This document shows positions 37,816-46,986 of a DNA stretch of 64,000 bases, one piece after another. Every line of letters begins with the position of its first letter. Within the stretch, counting starts at the first letter, position 1. Source of the DNA: Actinoallomurus sp963799975. GTDB lineage: Bacteria; Actinomycetota; Actinomycetes; Streptosporangiales; Streptosporangiaceae. The DNA is taken from the NCBI GenBank assembly GCA_963799975.1, contig CAWCZF010000006.1, forward strand, positions 1,240,001 to 1,304,000, written 5' to 3'. Below the pieces are notes generated by a model. That model was not told where the DNA came from and searched no databases. It saw only the letters and a list, made by a program, of their open reading frames with translations. Position numbers and translations under genes: made by a program.

Positions 37816-40029
37816 TCAGGCTCTGGCAGTTTCCGCGACCTCGGCATGTGAAGCTGAGGTCGCCCTCGCTGCCCGGCGTCCGGGCATCCACCAGTTGGCT
37901 TGGCCGAACAGTTCCATCACCGCGGGGACGAGGATCATCCGAATGACGGAGGCGTCGATGAGCACGGCGACAGCCATGCCCAGACCGATCTGCTTGACCG
38001 AGACGTCGGGGCCGAGCAGAGAGGCCGTGAAGACGGCGATCATGATGGCAGCCGCGGCCGTGATGACCTTGGCGGTCCGCGCCAGCCCGCGAGTGACGGC
38101 CATCCGGGTGTCGCCAGCGCGTTCGTACTCTTCACGGACCCGCGAGACCAGGAAGACCTCGTAGTCCATGGACAGGCCGAACAGGACCGGGAACATCATC
38201 ATCGGCACCCAGGTCGCGATCGGCATCTTCGTGGGGAAACCGAGGGCCGGGCCGAACCATCCCCACTGCACGACCGCGACCAGCACGCCGTAAGCCGCAC
38301 CGATCGACAGCAGGTTCATCACGGCGGCCTGCAGCGCGATCGTGACCGACCGGACCAGCGCGATCAGCAGCAGCAGCGACATCGCGATGACGACCGCGAT
38401 CATCAGGGGCAGGCGCGAGCCGACGTCCCCGGCGAAGTCGATCGTGGCGGCGTTCGGGCCGCCGACGTAGACCGGTTCACTGCCGGGTGCCTTGGGCAGT
38501 ACGTCGTCGCGGAGCCGGTGCACCAGGTCCGTGGTCGCCTTGTCCTGGTATCCGGTCTTGGGGAAGGCCATGAAGGTCGCGGCCTGCCCGTCCTTGCTGA
38601 ACTGAGGCTGGGTGACGTTGCCGATGCCCTCGGTCTTGCTGACCGCTAGGACGACGGGACGCAGATCTGCGCTCCTGGAGTCGATCTGGGTGGCGAAGAT
38701 CAGGGGTGCGCCGTAGCCAGGACCGAAGCCCTCGGAGACAATTTCGTATGAGGTGTAGCTGCTCCTGTGGTGGGGCTGGACACTGGCGTCGGGCATGCTC
38801 AGCCGCATCGTCAGCGCCGGGACGGCCAGCACCAGCAGGCCCACGCCGGCAAGTATCGCGGCGACCAGCGGCTTGCGCTGCACTACGCCGGCCCAGCGCT
38901 CAGCGGGGGTACGGCTCTCCCGGGACGGCGCGCTGCCGGACTCGGGCCGACGGGACATGCGACGGGGCAGGCGCAGCGAGTTGATCTTACGGCCCGTGAA
39001 GCCCAGGAACGCCGGCAGCAGGGTCACCGCGGCGATCATCGTCACCAGCACGGTTACCGCCGCGCCGACGGCCACGCCGGTCATCAGCCGCTGCCCCATG
39101 GCGACCAGGCCCAGTAGCGCGATCACGACGGTCGTGCCGGCGAACAGCACCGCGTGGCCCGCGGACGTGATCGCTTTGACCGTGGCGCTCTCGGGCTCGT
39201 CGCCGTCCTGCAGGCTGTCCTTATAGCGCGTCAGGATGAACAGTGCGTAGTCGATGCCGACACCGAGCCCGATCATCGCGGAGACGATCACCGTGAAATT
39301 CGGCGAGGGGACCAGGTACCCCGCAAGCTTCGACAGGGCAATGCCGCCGAGGATCGACAGCAGTGCCGTCACGATCGGCAGGCCCATCGCCACCAGTGAC
39401 CCGAAGGCGATGAACAAGATCACCGCTGCTACCAGGACGCCGATGGTCTCGGTCGGCCCCGGCTTGGGCGTCTCGGCCTTCTCTGCCTGCTTCCCGCCCA
39501 GCCCCAGCGTCACGCCGCCACCGGAGGCTTCCTTGACCGTGGTCAACAGACCCACGACCTCGGACTTCTTCACATCCGCATCCTTGACGGTCAGCGGGAT
39601 GGTGGTACGGGCTATACGACGATCCCGCGTCACCAGGTTCTTGTCCTGGTACGGGGAAGTCACCGGTCCTGTAACGGGTGAGGCGGCTAGATCGGCGACG
39701 ACCTTCTCGATCTTTTGCCGGGCGGCGGGATCATCGATCCCCCTTTCCGCCTTGATCGCAAGAGTCAGCGTGTCCCCTTGCCGCTCGGGGAAGTGCTTCT
39801 CGATCAGCGCCTGCGCCTTGGCGGACCCGGAGTCTCCGCCGGAGAAGTCGTTGTCGGAGGCGGCACCGTACCCGAAGCCGACCAACGCCGCCGCGATCAC
39901 ACCGACGATCCAGACCAGGAGCACCAGCCGACGGCGCCGGTAGCAGAACCGGGCCAGTCCCGCCAAAGCTCCATCTGTTGGCCGCCGCCCTGCGGGGCCG
40001 TCAGGCGGAGCGAGGTTTGATGCCCTCAT
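37816..40029 (-). CDS. MMPL-family RND transporter
   Basis: A 737-residue protein with a short cytoplasmic start, a helix (LVLLVWIVGVIAAALVGFG), a large extracytoplasmic loop, a block of five helices (including GLGVGIDYALFILTRYKD), a second loop and a second helix block (GLSMDYEVFLVSRVREEY). The two GxDYxxF-type motifs carry the proton-relay Asp of MMPL lipid/drug exporters. ATG 40029 follows AAGGAGGGGG. It is divergent from a two-component system that may control it. Confidence 0.9.
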   Translation of the reverse strand: MRASNLAPPDGPAGRRPTDGALAGLARFCYRRRRLVLLVWIVGVIAAALVGFGYGAASDNDFSGGDSGSAKAQALIEKHFPERQGDTLTLAIKAERGIDDPAARQKIEKVVADLAASPVTGPVTSPYQDKNLVTRDRRIARTTIPLTVKDADVKKSEVVGLLTTVKEASGGGVTLGLGGKQAEKAETPKPGPTETIGVLVAAVILFIAFGSLVAMGLPIVTALLSILGGIALSKLAGYLVPSPNFTVIVSAMIGLGVGIDYALFILTRYKDSLQDGDEPESATVKAITSAGHAVLFAGTTVVIALLGLVAMGQRLMTGVAVGAAVTVLVTMIAAVTLLPAFLGFTGRKINSLRLPRRMSRRPESGSAPSRESRTPAERWAGVVQRKPLVAAILAGVGLLVLAVPALTMRLSMPDASVQPHHRSSYTSYEIVSEGFGPGYGAPLIFATQIDSRSADLRPVVLAVSKTEGIGNVTQPQFSKDGQAATFMAFPKTGYQDKATTDLVHRLRDDVLPKAPGSEPVYVGGPNAATIDFAGDVGSRLPLMIAVVIAMSLLLLIALVRSVTIALQAAVMNLLSIGAAYGVLVAVVQWGWFGPALGFPTKMPIATWVPMMMFPVLFGLSMDYEVFLVSRVREEYERAGDTRMAVTRGLARTAKVITAAAAIMIAVFTASLLGPDVSVKQIGLGMAVAVLIDASVIRMILVPAVMELFGQANWWMPGRRAARATSASHAEVAETARA

Positions 40030-40249
40030 TTCCCCCTCCTTCGTTACATCTGACTTTCCGATGGTTGGGATCATGTCTGTCGGTAGCGCCGGAGGGATCC
40101 AGCAGACGGACGCACTTCGCGCTGTTGCGGATGGGGCATCCGGTTGCCGCAGGCACCGTAGGCGCCGCGAAAGTACCGCCGGGGCGGTAGTCAGCGGCTC
40201 GTCCGTGAGCAGGTGTCGCCTGCAGTGACATCCCGGCTAATGTGCGCAC

Positions 40250-41368
40250 ATGGGCACGGATCGGGCTGGCGTCAGGGGCTGGGCGATCGCCGTCTGCGTG
40301 GCAGCGATCCAGCTAGTCGCCGGGCTGTCGGGGCATCACCCTGGTACGGACCTTGCCCTACTCGGCTACATGCTGATGGGGATCAGCGGCCTGACGCTGG
40401 CAGCGTCCCGCCGTGCTCCGGTCGCCGTCCTGGCCGTCACCGGGCTGTGCGCGGTGAGTTACCAGGCGGCCGGTTTCGACGTACCCGCTGTCGCGTTCCT
40501 GTTCGCGGTGTATGCCGCCGTGCGGGCAGGGCACCACAAAATCACCGCGGCGGCGAGCGTGACCATGCTGGTCACCCTCCCGCTCGCGATCCTGGCCTCC
40601 CCACTCGACAAGACGGTGGGCGAGGCCCTCGCCCAGAGCCGGGACGCCCTCGGGCTGGCCTGGCTGATCGCCGCGGCCGCGGCGGGTGAAGCGCTGCGGC
40701 AGGCCGAACGGCGTGCCGACGAAGCCGAGCGCACCCGGGAGGAGACCGCACGGCACCGCGCCAGCGAGGAGCGGCTGCACATCGCGCGGGAACTGCACGA
40801 CTCGCTCACCCACCAGATCTCGGTCATCAAGGTCCAGGCCGAAGTCTCCGTCCACCTGGCCCGCGAGCGCGGCGAACAGGTACCGGATTCCCTGCTGGCG
40901 ATTCTGGAGGCCAGCCGTGAGGCGACCCGGGAACTGCGAGCGACCCTGGAGACGCTGCGCGACGACGACAAGATCCCGCCGCGCGGGCTCGACCACGTCA
41001 CCGACCTGGTCGGTCGAGCCCGTGCCAATGGCCTCGACGCCACACTGACGATCGACGGACCTCGACACGACGTGCCGGCGGCGGTCGACCGGACCGCCTA
41101 CCGGATCGTTCAGGAATCGCTCACCAACATCGCCCGTCACGCCGCCGCCACCACCGCGTCGGTCCGGATCGACTACCGTCCGGACTGCGTCGCCATCCGA
41201 GTGGACGATGACGGTAAGGCCACACCCGCTAACACCGCGACGCCCGGTGTCGGGCTTCTCGGGATGCGCGAACGCGTCACCGCCCTCGGCGGCCGCCTGA
41301 ACGCGGAACCGCGCAACGAGGGCGGCTTCACCGTCCAAGCCGAACTCCCGATGATCCGAACGTCATGA
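40250..41368 (+). CDS. Sensor histidine kinase, NarL-partner type
   Basis: A 372-residue kinase. The N-terminal 145 residues contain five or six short membrane helices and no large outer domain, suggesting membrane-stress or lipophilic-ligand sensing. The HisKA_3 helix has the phospho-acceptor His183 in IARELHDSLTHQISVI. ATP-binding blocks are ESLTNIARHA, DDDG and GVGLLGMRERV. Its stop overlaps the ATG of the response regulator (ATGA). Location beside the MMPL exporter suggests it regulates that gene. Confidence 0.92.
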   Translation: MGTDRAGVRGWAIAVCVAAIQLVAGLSGHHPGTDLALLGYMLMGISGLTLAASRRAPVAVLAVTGLCAVSYQAAGFDVPAVAFLFAVYAAVRAGHHKITAAASVTMLVTLPLAILASPLDKTVGEALAQSRDALGLAWLIAAAAAGEALRQAERRADEAERTREETARHRASEERLHIARELHDSLTHQISVIKVQAEVSVHLARERGEQVPDSLLAILEASREATRELRATLETLRDDDKIPPRGLDHVTDLVGRARANGLDATLTIDGPRHDVPAAVDRTAYRIVQESLTNIARHAAATTASVRIDYRPDCVAIRVDDDGKATPANTATPGVGLLGMRERVTALGGRLNAEPRNEGGFTVQAELPMIRTS

Positions 41369-42027
41369 TCCGTGTCCTGCTGGTCGACGACCAGCCGCTC
41401 CTGCGCAGCGGATTCCGTGCGCTCCTGGACGTCGAAGACGACATCGACGTGGTGGCCGAGGCCGCTGACGGGAAGGAGGGCCTTGCCCTTGTCAAAGAGC
41501 ACCTTCCCGACATCGCGCTAATCGACATCCAGATGCCGGTCATGGACGGCATCGAAGCAACCCAGCTCATCGCCGCGGACCCGGCCCTGGCCCGAGTGCA
41601 TGTCGTCATCCTGACCAACTACGGCTTCGACGAATACGTCTTCGACTCGCTGCGCGCAGGCGCCGCCGGATTCCTCGTCAAGGACATCCAGCCAGAAGAC
41701 CTCCTGCACGCCGTACGCGTTGCCGCGCGCGGTGACGCCCTGCTCGCACCGTCGATCACCCGCAAGCTGATCGAGCGGTACGTCACCCAGCCGCTCCACC
41801 CGAGCACCTCCGCCGGGCTGCGAGAGCTGACCAACCGCGAACGCGAGGCCGTCACTCTGGTCGCCCAGGGGCTGTCGAACGACCAGGTCGCCGACCGCAT
41901 GGTGATCAGCCCACTGACCGCAAAAACCCATATCAACCGGGCCATGACCAAGGTCCACGCCCGAGACCGGGCCCAACTCGTCGTCCTCGCCTACGAGACC
42001 GGCCTCGTTACCCCGCAGAACAGCTGA
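41365..42027 (+). CDS. NarL/LuxR-type response regulator
   Basis: A 220-residue two-domain regulator. The receiver domain has acidic residues DD (8-9), phosphorylation site D54 (LIDIQMPVMDG) and Lys in FLVKDI. The C-terminal LuxR-type HTH is LTNREREAVTLVAQGLSNDQ followed by PLTAKTHINRAM. It is translationally coupled to the kinase. Probable target: the divergent MMPL transporter promoter at 40030-40249. Confidence 0.93.
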   Translation: MIRVLLVDDQPLLRSGFRALLDVEDDIDVVAEAADGKEGLALVKEHLPDIALIDIQMPVMDGIEATQLIAADPALARVHVVILTNYGFDEYVFDSLRAGAAGFLVKDIQPEDLLHAVRVAARGDALLAPSITRKLIERYVTQPLHPSTSAGLRELTNREREAVTLVAQGLSNDQVADRMVISPLTAKTHINRAMTKVHARDRAQLVVLAYETGLVTPQNS

Positions 42028-42150
42028 CGTCAACGACCCACGACCCGACCGCGCGGATCCCGGGGTCCCGATGCCGTAGGCGTAGATCAGCAGCACCGTT
42101 CGATCATGCGACGCTTGGCCGCGGCCGGCGAACGCTCGTGCGGAAGGGCG

Positions 42151-42408
42151 GTGATCACGGCGGACCTCGATCCGCAGGACGTCCTGCTGTACATCGATCA
42201 CCCGTTCGGCCGCGTCGAGACGACGCTGGCCGACTGGATGCGTACCGGGCCCGGCCTGCGCGCGAGACTTCGCCCGATCGGGGCGCGCAGGCGGTCGACC
42301 GGTGAGTCACTGCCGCTCACGGTCGTTCCGATGCGGTACCGCAACGACGAGGAGTCCCGCCGGCTCATCGCCGAGGGCGTCCTCGAGCCGCCCTGCCTTC
42401 CCAGATGA
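42151..42408 (+). CDS. Small unknown protein, 3' end altered by an IS
   Basis: About 85 residues from GTG 42151 (GGAAGGG precedes it), with ADLDPQDVLLYIDHPFGRVE and RYRNDEESRRLIAEGVLEPP. It reads like a real coding sequence but I do not recognise the family. The last few codons (CLPR) come from across the junction with the truncated IS5-type element, so the original C terminus has been lost or changed. Confidence 0.5.
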   Translation: MITADLDPQDVLLYIDHPFGRVETTLADWMRTGPGLRARLRPIGARRRSTGESLPLTVVPMRYRNDEESRRLIAEGVLEPPCLPR

Positions 42409-43206
42409 CCGGGTCGAAGGCGGGTGGGCGGCCACCGCGTGAGCCGCGGCGCAGGCGGCCGGCTTGCTGGTCACGTCGTTCGGGGATGGTCGCGGCGATG
42501 CCGCGGCGGCGCAGGTAGGCGCGGATCGCGCGGGAGCTGTAGCCCTTGTCGGCGAGTACCCGCACCGGCCGCCGCCAGGGCCGTCCCGGCCGGGTTGCTG
42601 GGTGGCGGGGGATGCAGATCTGGTCCATGACCTCCTCGAACATGGTGCAGTCGTTGAGGTTCCCGCCGGTCAGCACGACCGACAACGGCCGGCCGTGGCC
42701 ATCACAGGCCAGGTGGATCTTTGTCGTGGTCCCGCCCCGGGACCGGCCGATAGCATGATCATCTGGTTCCCTGTGCCCGCCGCCGGGTCCCGCCCCCCGT
42801 GCGGTCTGCCACCGGGCGGCGTGCTCCGGCCGCGTGCTGGTGGGCCCGCACGATGGAGGAGTCCACCGACACCTCCCGGTCCAGCTCATCGATCGCCTCG
42901 GCGATCACCCGTGCCTTCATGACCAGCATCGTCAGCGTGCCGTTCCGCGACCAGCGCCAGAACCGGTCGTAGACCGTCTTCCACGGCCCGTACCGCTCCG
43001 GCAGATCCCGCCACGCCACACCCGTCCTGGCCTTGAACAACATCCCGTTGATCACCCGCCGGTCATCCACCCGCGGACGCCCCGCCACCCCCGAAGCAGG
43101 CAACAACGCCTCGATCACCCGCCACTGCTCATCAGTCAGCTCATGCCTCTTCACCACAAGGCAAGATCAAACCAGACCACCAGACCCGCCTTTGAGGACA
43201 CGCCCT
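42400..43206 (-). mobile_element. Truncated IS5-family (IS427-like) insertion sequence
   Basis: The right end is intact. Read on the minus strand the element begins GGGCGTGTCC next to a CTAG-type target, and the transposase starts 49 bases inside. The left end is missing: transposase homology stops at about 42404 and no matching inverted repeat is found. The adjoining sequence is the end of another gene. Confidence 0.75.
42404..43157 (-). pseudogene. IS5-type transposase, two frames, C terminus missing
   Basis: The first frame (43157-42759) gives MVKRHELTDEQWRVIEALLP to DSSIVRAHQHAAGA, the IS5 N-terminal domain and first catalytic Asp. The second frame continues GRSRGGTTTKIHLACD to VLADKGYSS, the second Asp. 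A run of six C on this strand at 42793-42798 is a likely slippage site, as in frameshifting IS427 members. The protein breaks off after RGGRPPAFDPVIW, so the final catalytic Glu (NVVERxFxRLK region) is absent and it must be inactive. Confidence 0.82.
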
Positions 43207-43960
43207 AGGCGGGTTTCCGGTGTCCTCGCGGTGTGAGGACGTCGAACTCGTTGCCCTCCGGGTCGGCCAGGCACGTCCACGGCACGTCGCCCTGGCCGAG
43301 GTCGACGTCCGTGGCGCCCAGAGCCCGCAGCCGGGCGGTCTCGGCCGCCTGGTCGTCACCGAGGTAGGGCGCCAGGTCGAGATGGGTGCGGTTCTTCACG
43401 GTCTTGGTGTCGGGGGTGCGGAGGAACTCCAGGTACGGGCCGACGCCCGCGGCGGAGCGCAGCACCGCGCGTTCGTCGGTCACCTCGTGCAGGGTCCAGT
43501 CGATCGCCTCGCCCCAGAACCGGGCCATGGCACGAGGGTCGGCGCAGTCGGCCACGATCGCCGCGATCGGCCCGGTGCCCAGGTAGTGCTCCTGCGGCTC
43601 CAGCACGCAGAACTCGTTGCCCTCCGGGTCGGCGAGGACCGTCCACGGGACGTCGCCCTGACCCACGTCCGCTGACGTCGCACCGAGAGCCCGAAGGCGC
43701 GCGACCAGGTCCGCCTGATGGGCCGCGGACGTGGTGGCGAGGTCGACGTGCACGCGGTTCTTCGCGGTCTTGGGTTCCGGTACGGCGAGGATGTCGACGC
43801 AGACGGCGATGGGGTCGGGATAGGTGAAGCCCTCGGGCTGGAGGTTGGTCACGCCGGGTCCCTCGCTGGAGAGGGTCCAGCCGAGTGCCTCCCCCCAGAA
43901 CCGGCCGAGTGCGGAGTCATCTCGAGCGTTCATCGCAATCTGAACAAGCCGCGTCGCCAT
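43205..43960 (-). CDS. Two-domain glyoxalase/VOC-family protein
   Basis: A 251-residue protein made of two tandem vicinal-oxygen-chelate domains. Each carries the FWGEAxxWTL start and the DPEGNEFxVL end (first at about 20-120, second at about 135-245). The pair forms one pseudo-dimer. Family roles include dioxygenases and resistance or ligand-binding proteins; the metal ligands are not fully conserved, so function is open. The stop codon TAG (43205-43207) lies exactly at the edge of the IS5-type element, so its last residues may be IS-derived. Confidence 0.82.
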   Translation of the reverse strand: MATRLVQIAMNARDDSALGRFWGEALGWTLSSEGPGVTNLQPEGFTYPDPIAVCVDILAVPEPKTAKNRVHVDLATTSAAHQADLVARLRALGATSADVGQGDVPWTVLADPEGNEFCVLEPQEHYLGTGPIAAIVADCADPRAMARFWGEAIDWTLHEVTDERAVLRSAAGVGPYLEFLRTPDTKTVKNRTHLDLAPYLGDDQAAETARLRALGATDVDLGQGDVPWTCLADPEGNEFDVLTPRGHRKPA

Positions 43961-44083
43961 GCCGCCGACCCTACGCCCACGACGATCAAGAAGCCGCCGG
44001 TTTTTCTCGGCCAGACACCGGCTCCGCCGCGCCGGCCGCCGACCCGTACCGCCCGGCGCGGAGATCCCGGGCGGTACCGGGGC

Positions 44084-45019
44084 TCAGCTCCAGACCATGT
44101 CGATCTGGTGCTCGAACGGGTCGTAGCCGGCGCGCGCGAACGCGCGTGCCATCGGGACGTTGCCGAGGTCGGTCGAGGCGCGGATCAGCGCCGCGCCCTC
44201 GGCGGCGAGCAGGCGGGTGCCCTCGGCGAGGATCGCGTCGATATGGCGGTGACCGCGATGCGCCGGCCGTACGCCGATGTAGGCGATGATCGGGTGGTAC
44301 GCGTTGCGCGCCGGGATCACGAACCCGACCGGTTCGCCGTCCGGCAGCGTCGCGACCCGCCACCAGTCGTGCGGGCTGTCATAGCCGGCCAGCTCGTCCT
44401 CGTACTGGGCGACGGCGGCTTCGCGCGCCGTCATCCTGGTCAGGCCGGCACGGCTGTGGGCGTCCAGGGTACCCTCCAGAACCTCGGTCATCAGCCCTAT
44501 CAGCTCCGCGGCCTCGCGTACCGGACGGAAGACGAGCCGGCCCGCGTCCGGCTCGGGGATCGGTGTGCCGGCCCGCCACTCGAGCCGCAGGCGTTCGACG
44601 AACAGTCGCGCGCCCGTGCGTGAGAGCGCGGTCATGCGGTCCTCGATCCGGCGACGCGTCGCCGGGTCCTCCCGCCAGCCCGGCGGGACGAAGCGGATGT
44701 ACTGCGGCGTCGCCGGAACCTCGGCCATCGCCGTCTCCAGGAGCCGTACGCCGACGTCGACGCGGTCCGCCGCGTCGTCGTCCAGCTCGAAGACGTCCAG
44801 GGCGTACGGCTCGGCGTGGTGCGGGCGTGCCCACCAGGCGGCGCGGGCCACGACGCGGTCGCCGCGCAGGGCCATCCACATCCACGACGGCTTCCGCCGG
44901 CCCTCGTCGAGGTCGGCGGCCAGCTCGTGGTCGAGGGTGTACGGCAGGCGGATGAAAAGGTCGATCTCGTCGCGCCCGCTGATCGGGCGAATGCTCAGGT
45001 CGTGCTGGTCTGCGGTCAA
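44084..45019 (-). CDS. GNAT-family acetyltransferase, two-domain
   Basis: A 311-residue protein with two GNAT-like halves. The second half carries the acetyl-CoA motif IGVRPAHRGHRHIDAIL and ASTDLGNVPMARAFARAGY; the first half is degenerate. The substrate is unknown. TTG 45019 is the start, with GGAGAG about 7 bases upstream. A 13-codon open frame with a perfect ribosome-binding site lies 35 bases upstream and may be a regulatory leader. Confidence 0.8.
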   Translation of the reverse strand: MTADQHDLSIRPISGRDEIDLFIRLPYTLDHELAADLDEGRRKPSWMWMALRGDRVVARAAWWARPHHAEPYALDVFELDDDAADRVDVGVRLLETAMAEVPATPQYIRFVPPGWREDPATRRRIEDRMTALSRTGARLFVERLRLEWRAGTPIPEPDAGRLVFRPVREAAELIGLMTEVLEGTLDAHSRAGLTRMTAREAAVAQYEDELAGYDSPHDWWRVATLPDGEPVGFVIPARNAYHPIIAYIGVRPAHRGHRHIDAILAEGTRLLAAEGAALIRASTDLGNVPMARAFARAGYDPFEHQIDMVWS

Positions 45020-45054
45020 CGCGGCTCTCCGTTAAAGGCAGCGTCCGCCGAGGG

Positions 45055-45096
45055 TCAGTCCGTCGCCCAGGGGGACGCGGTGAGCATGGGGTTCAT
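45055..45096 (-). CDS. Putative 13-residue leader peptide
   Basis: ATG 45096 opens a frame for MNPMLTASPWATD and a stop, preceded by GGAAGGAGG at ideal spacing. This is the best ribosome-binding site in the neighbourhood, yet the frame is tiny and ends 35 bases before the TTG start of the GNAT gene. It could be an attenuating or coupling leader, or a small peptide in its own right. Confidence 0.45.
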   Translation of the reverse strand: MNPMLTASPWATD

Positions 45097-45293
45097 CGGG
45101 TCCTCCTTCCCTCTCGTAGGTCTGGCGGTAAGTCCTACCTTTGATGGCGCTTTGCGGGCAACCTGTTTTACCGCGCGACCGGGCGTTCGGTGCCTACCGG
45201 CCCGATGCGCAGGCTTCGCCGCATCCGGCGGGCCACCCTCTTGCCTTTCGCTCCGGCTCCTGGTGTCGCCGCACTCGGTGCGGCGGGTGCTCA

Positions 45294-45332
45294 CCAAAAT
45301 CCCGGACCAAAATCCCGGACCACGATCCCGGA
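45294..45332. promoter_or_regulatory. Three 13-bp iterons upstream of the PP2C-like gene
   Basis: CCAAAATCCCGGA occurs twice without gap, followed by a third copy, CCACGATCCCGGA, ending 24 bases before the ATG. Spacing and position suggest a binding site for a regulator. The remainder of 45097-45293 shows no gene. Confidence 0.55.
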
Positions 45333-45356
45333 GCGCGGGCTAGCATCGCAGGCGAC

Positions 45357-46139
45357 ATGGCGACTTCCGGTGAAGCGCCGGCGCAGGTCGCGTACGCGAC
45401 CCAGGCGGCGCCCGGCGCGGTCAACGAGGACTACGCGGCGGCCGGGCCCGGCTGGGCGTTCGTGCTCGACGGGGCGACGGCGCCGCGCGGAGTCGACAGC
45501 GGCTGCGTCCACGACGTCGCCTGGCTGGTCCGCCGCCTCGCGTCGGCGCTGGCCGCCCGGCTGACGGCCGAGCCGGGCGGATCCCTCGCCAGCGTCCTCG
45601 CCGGGGCGATCGAGCAGGTCTGCGCCGCGCATACCGGCACCTGTGACCTGGCGAACCCGGACAGCCCGTCCTCGACGGCCGCGCTGGCCCGCTGGGGCGG
45701 GGGCGCCTTCGAGTCGCTCGTGCTGGGTGACTCGCCGATCCTCCTGCGGCGCGCCGGCGGACCGGCGATCGTTGTGGAGGACGACCGCGTCACGCGCCTG
45801 CCAGGCGGCCCGCCGTACTCCCTCGCGCTGGTGCGTTCCCTCCGCAACCGGCCCGGCGGCTTCTGGATGGCGAGCACGGCTCCGGCCGCCGCGTACGAGG
45901 CGGTGGCCGCGGAGTTCCCCGAGGCGGAGGTGGAGACGGCGGCGCTGCTCACCGACGGCGTCACGCGCCTGGTCGACCGCTTCGGCCACACCTGGGACCG
46001 CCTGCTGGACGAGCTGCGGACCGGCGGCCCGCGCCACGTGATCGGCCTCGTACGCGCCGCGGAGCGCGCCGCACCCGCCGCCCACGGCAAGGCGCACGAC
46101 GACGCCACCGCGCTGGTCATCGACCGGCGGCCGGCGTGA
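45357..46139 (+). CDS. PP2C-like serine/threonine phosphatase domain protein
   Basis: A 260-residue protein. Key PP2C-like features are NEDYAAAGPGWAFVLDGAT (metal Asp), ALARWGGGAFESLVLGDSPI (GD motif), TDGVTRL and the C-terminal DDATALVI. It is shorter than regulatory PP2C proteins and has no sensor domain. It would dephosphorylate a partner such as a kinase target or anti-sigma antagonist, none of which is adjacent. ATG 45357 starts the homology. Its stop overlaps the GTG of the next gene. Confidence 0.72.
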   Translation: MATSGEAPAQVAYATQAAPGAVNEDYAAAGPGWAFVLDGATAPRGVDSGCVHDVAWLVRRLASALAARLTAEPGGSLASVLAGAIEQVCAAHTGTCDLANPDSPSSTAALARWGGGAFESLVLGDSPILLRRAGGPAIVVEDDRVTRLPGGPPYSLALVRSLRNRPGGFWMASTAPAAAYEAVAAEFPEAEVETAALLTDGVTRLVDRFGHTWDRLLDELRTGGPRHVIGLVRAAERAAPAAHGKAHDDATALVIDRRPA

Positions 46140-46930
46140 GCGGGCCCGACGACCTCGCCGCGCTCGGCCTCGCGCAGGATCCGATCGCGCACCCGCTCGC
46201 CTATCCGGGACGGCCGCCGCACGGGTCCGGGCTGCTCGACGGGGACCGTTTCCTGGCCGTACGCGAGCGGGCGGGCGCGCCGCCCGGCGACTGGCCGCTG
46301 GAGGACGGCGTGACGCTGGACGGCGCGCTGCGCAGCCGCGGGCGGCCGGTGCTCGCCGAGCGCCACCCGGTCCTCGCCGTCGGCTCCAACGGCTCGCCCG
46401 CCCAGCTCCGCCGTAAGCTCGCCGACCATGATGACGCCCTCGTCCCCATGACCTATGCCGTCGTACGCGGCCTGGCGCCCGGCGTTTCGGCCCACGTGAG
46501 CCGGCCGGGCTACATCCCGGCCGCGCCCGTGCTCGTGCCCGGCGCGGCCGCGCGGCTCGTACTGGTGTGGCTCGACGACGCGCAGGCGGAGGTCATCGAC
46601 CGTACCGAGCCGAACTACCGCCGGGTCCCGCTGCCGGCCGCCGCGACCGTGTCTCCGGACGGGATCGGCAGCACGGTGTACGCCGGCCGGCACGGCTGCC
46701 TGGCCGACCGGCACGGCCGGCCGTTCCGTCTCGCCGGGCAGGCCGAACTCCTCGCCGCCCTGCTCGCCGACCTGCCCGGGCTCGGCCGCCTCGCCGGCAC
46801 GGCCGACCCCGCCGAGTTCGCCGCCCGCACGCGTGCGGACGAGCACCTGCGCGAGGCCGTACGCGCGCTGTGGCGGAGCGAGGGACGGGTCCTCCACCAG
46901 GCCGCGCTCGCCGCGCGGACACCCGGCTGA
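46136..46930 (+). CDS. Unknown protein with a GGCT-like motif
   Basis: A 264-residue cytoplasmic protein. HPVLAVGSNGSPAQLRRKL resembles the YGSN motif of gamma-glutamylcyclotransferase-fold proteins, and VIDRTEPNYRRVPLP could be the region holding the catalytic acid, but the match is distant. GTG 46136 overlaps the TGA of the PP2C-like gene, so the two are coupled and may act together. I do not assign a reaction. Confidence 0.55.
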   Translation: MSGPDDLAALGLAQDPIAHPLAYPGRPPHGSGLLDGDRFLAVRERAGAPPGDWPLEDGVTLDGALRSRGRPVLAERHPVLAVGSNGSPAQLRRKLADHDDALVPMTYAVVRGLAPGVSAHVSRPGYIPAAPVLVPGAAARLVLVWLDDAQAEVIDRTEPNYRRVPLPAAATVSPDGIGSTVYAGRHGCLADRHGRPFRLAGQAELLAALLADLPGLGRLAGTADPAEFAARTRADEHLREAVRALWRSEGRVLHQAALAARTPG

Positions 46931-46947
46931 AACCTCTCACCAGCGAA

Positions 46948-46976
46948 GCCATACTTTTTCGCGGCCGAGGCCATAC
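46948..46976 (+). promoter_or_regulatory. Direct repeat before the VapB-type antitoxin
   Basis: GCCATAC occurs at 46948-46954 and 46970-46976, exactly 22 bp (two helical turns) apart, in a short AT-richer stretch just before the antitoxin start. This is the arrangement expected for autoregulation by a ribbon-helix-helix antitoxin. Confidence 0.4.
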
Positions 46977-46986
46977 CATGGAGCGC

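Noticed and set aside
45294..45332. Plasmid replication iterons
   Set aside because: No replication gene is near, and the repeats abut a chromosomal phosphatase gene.
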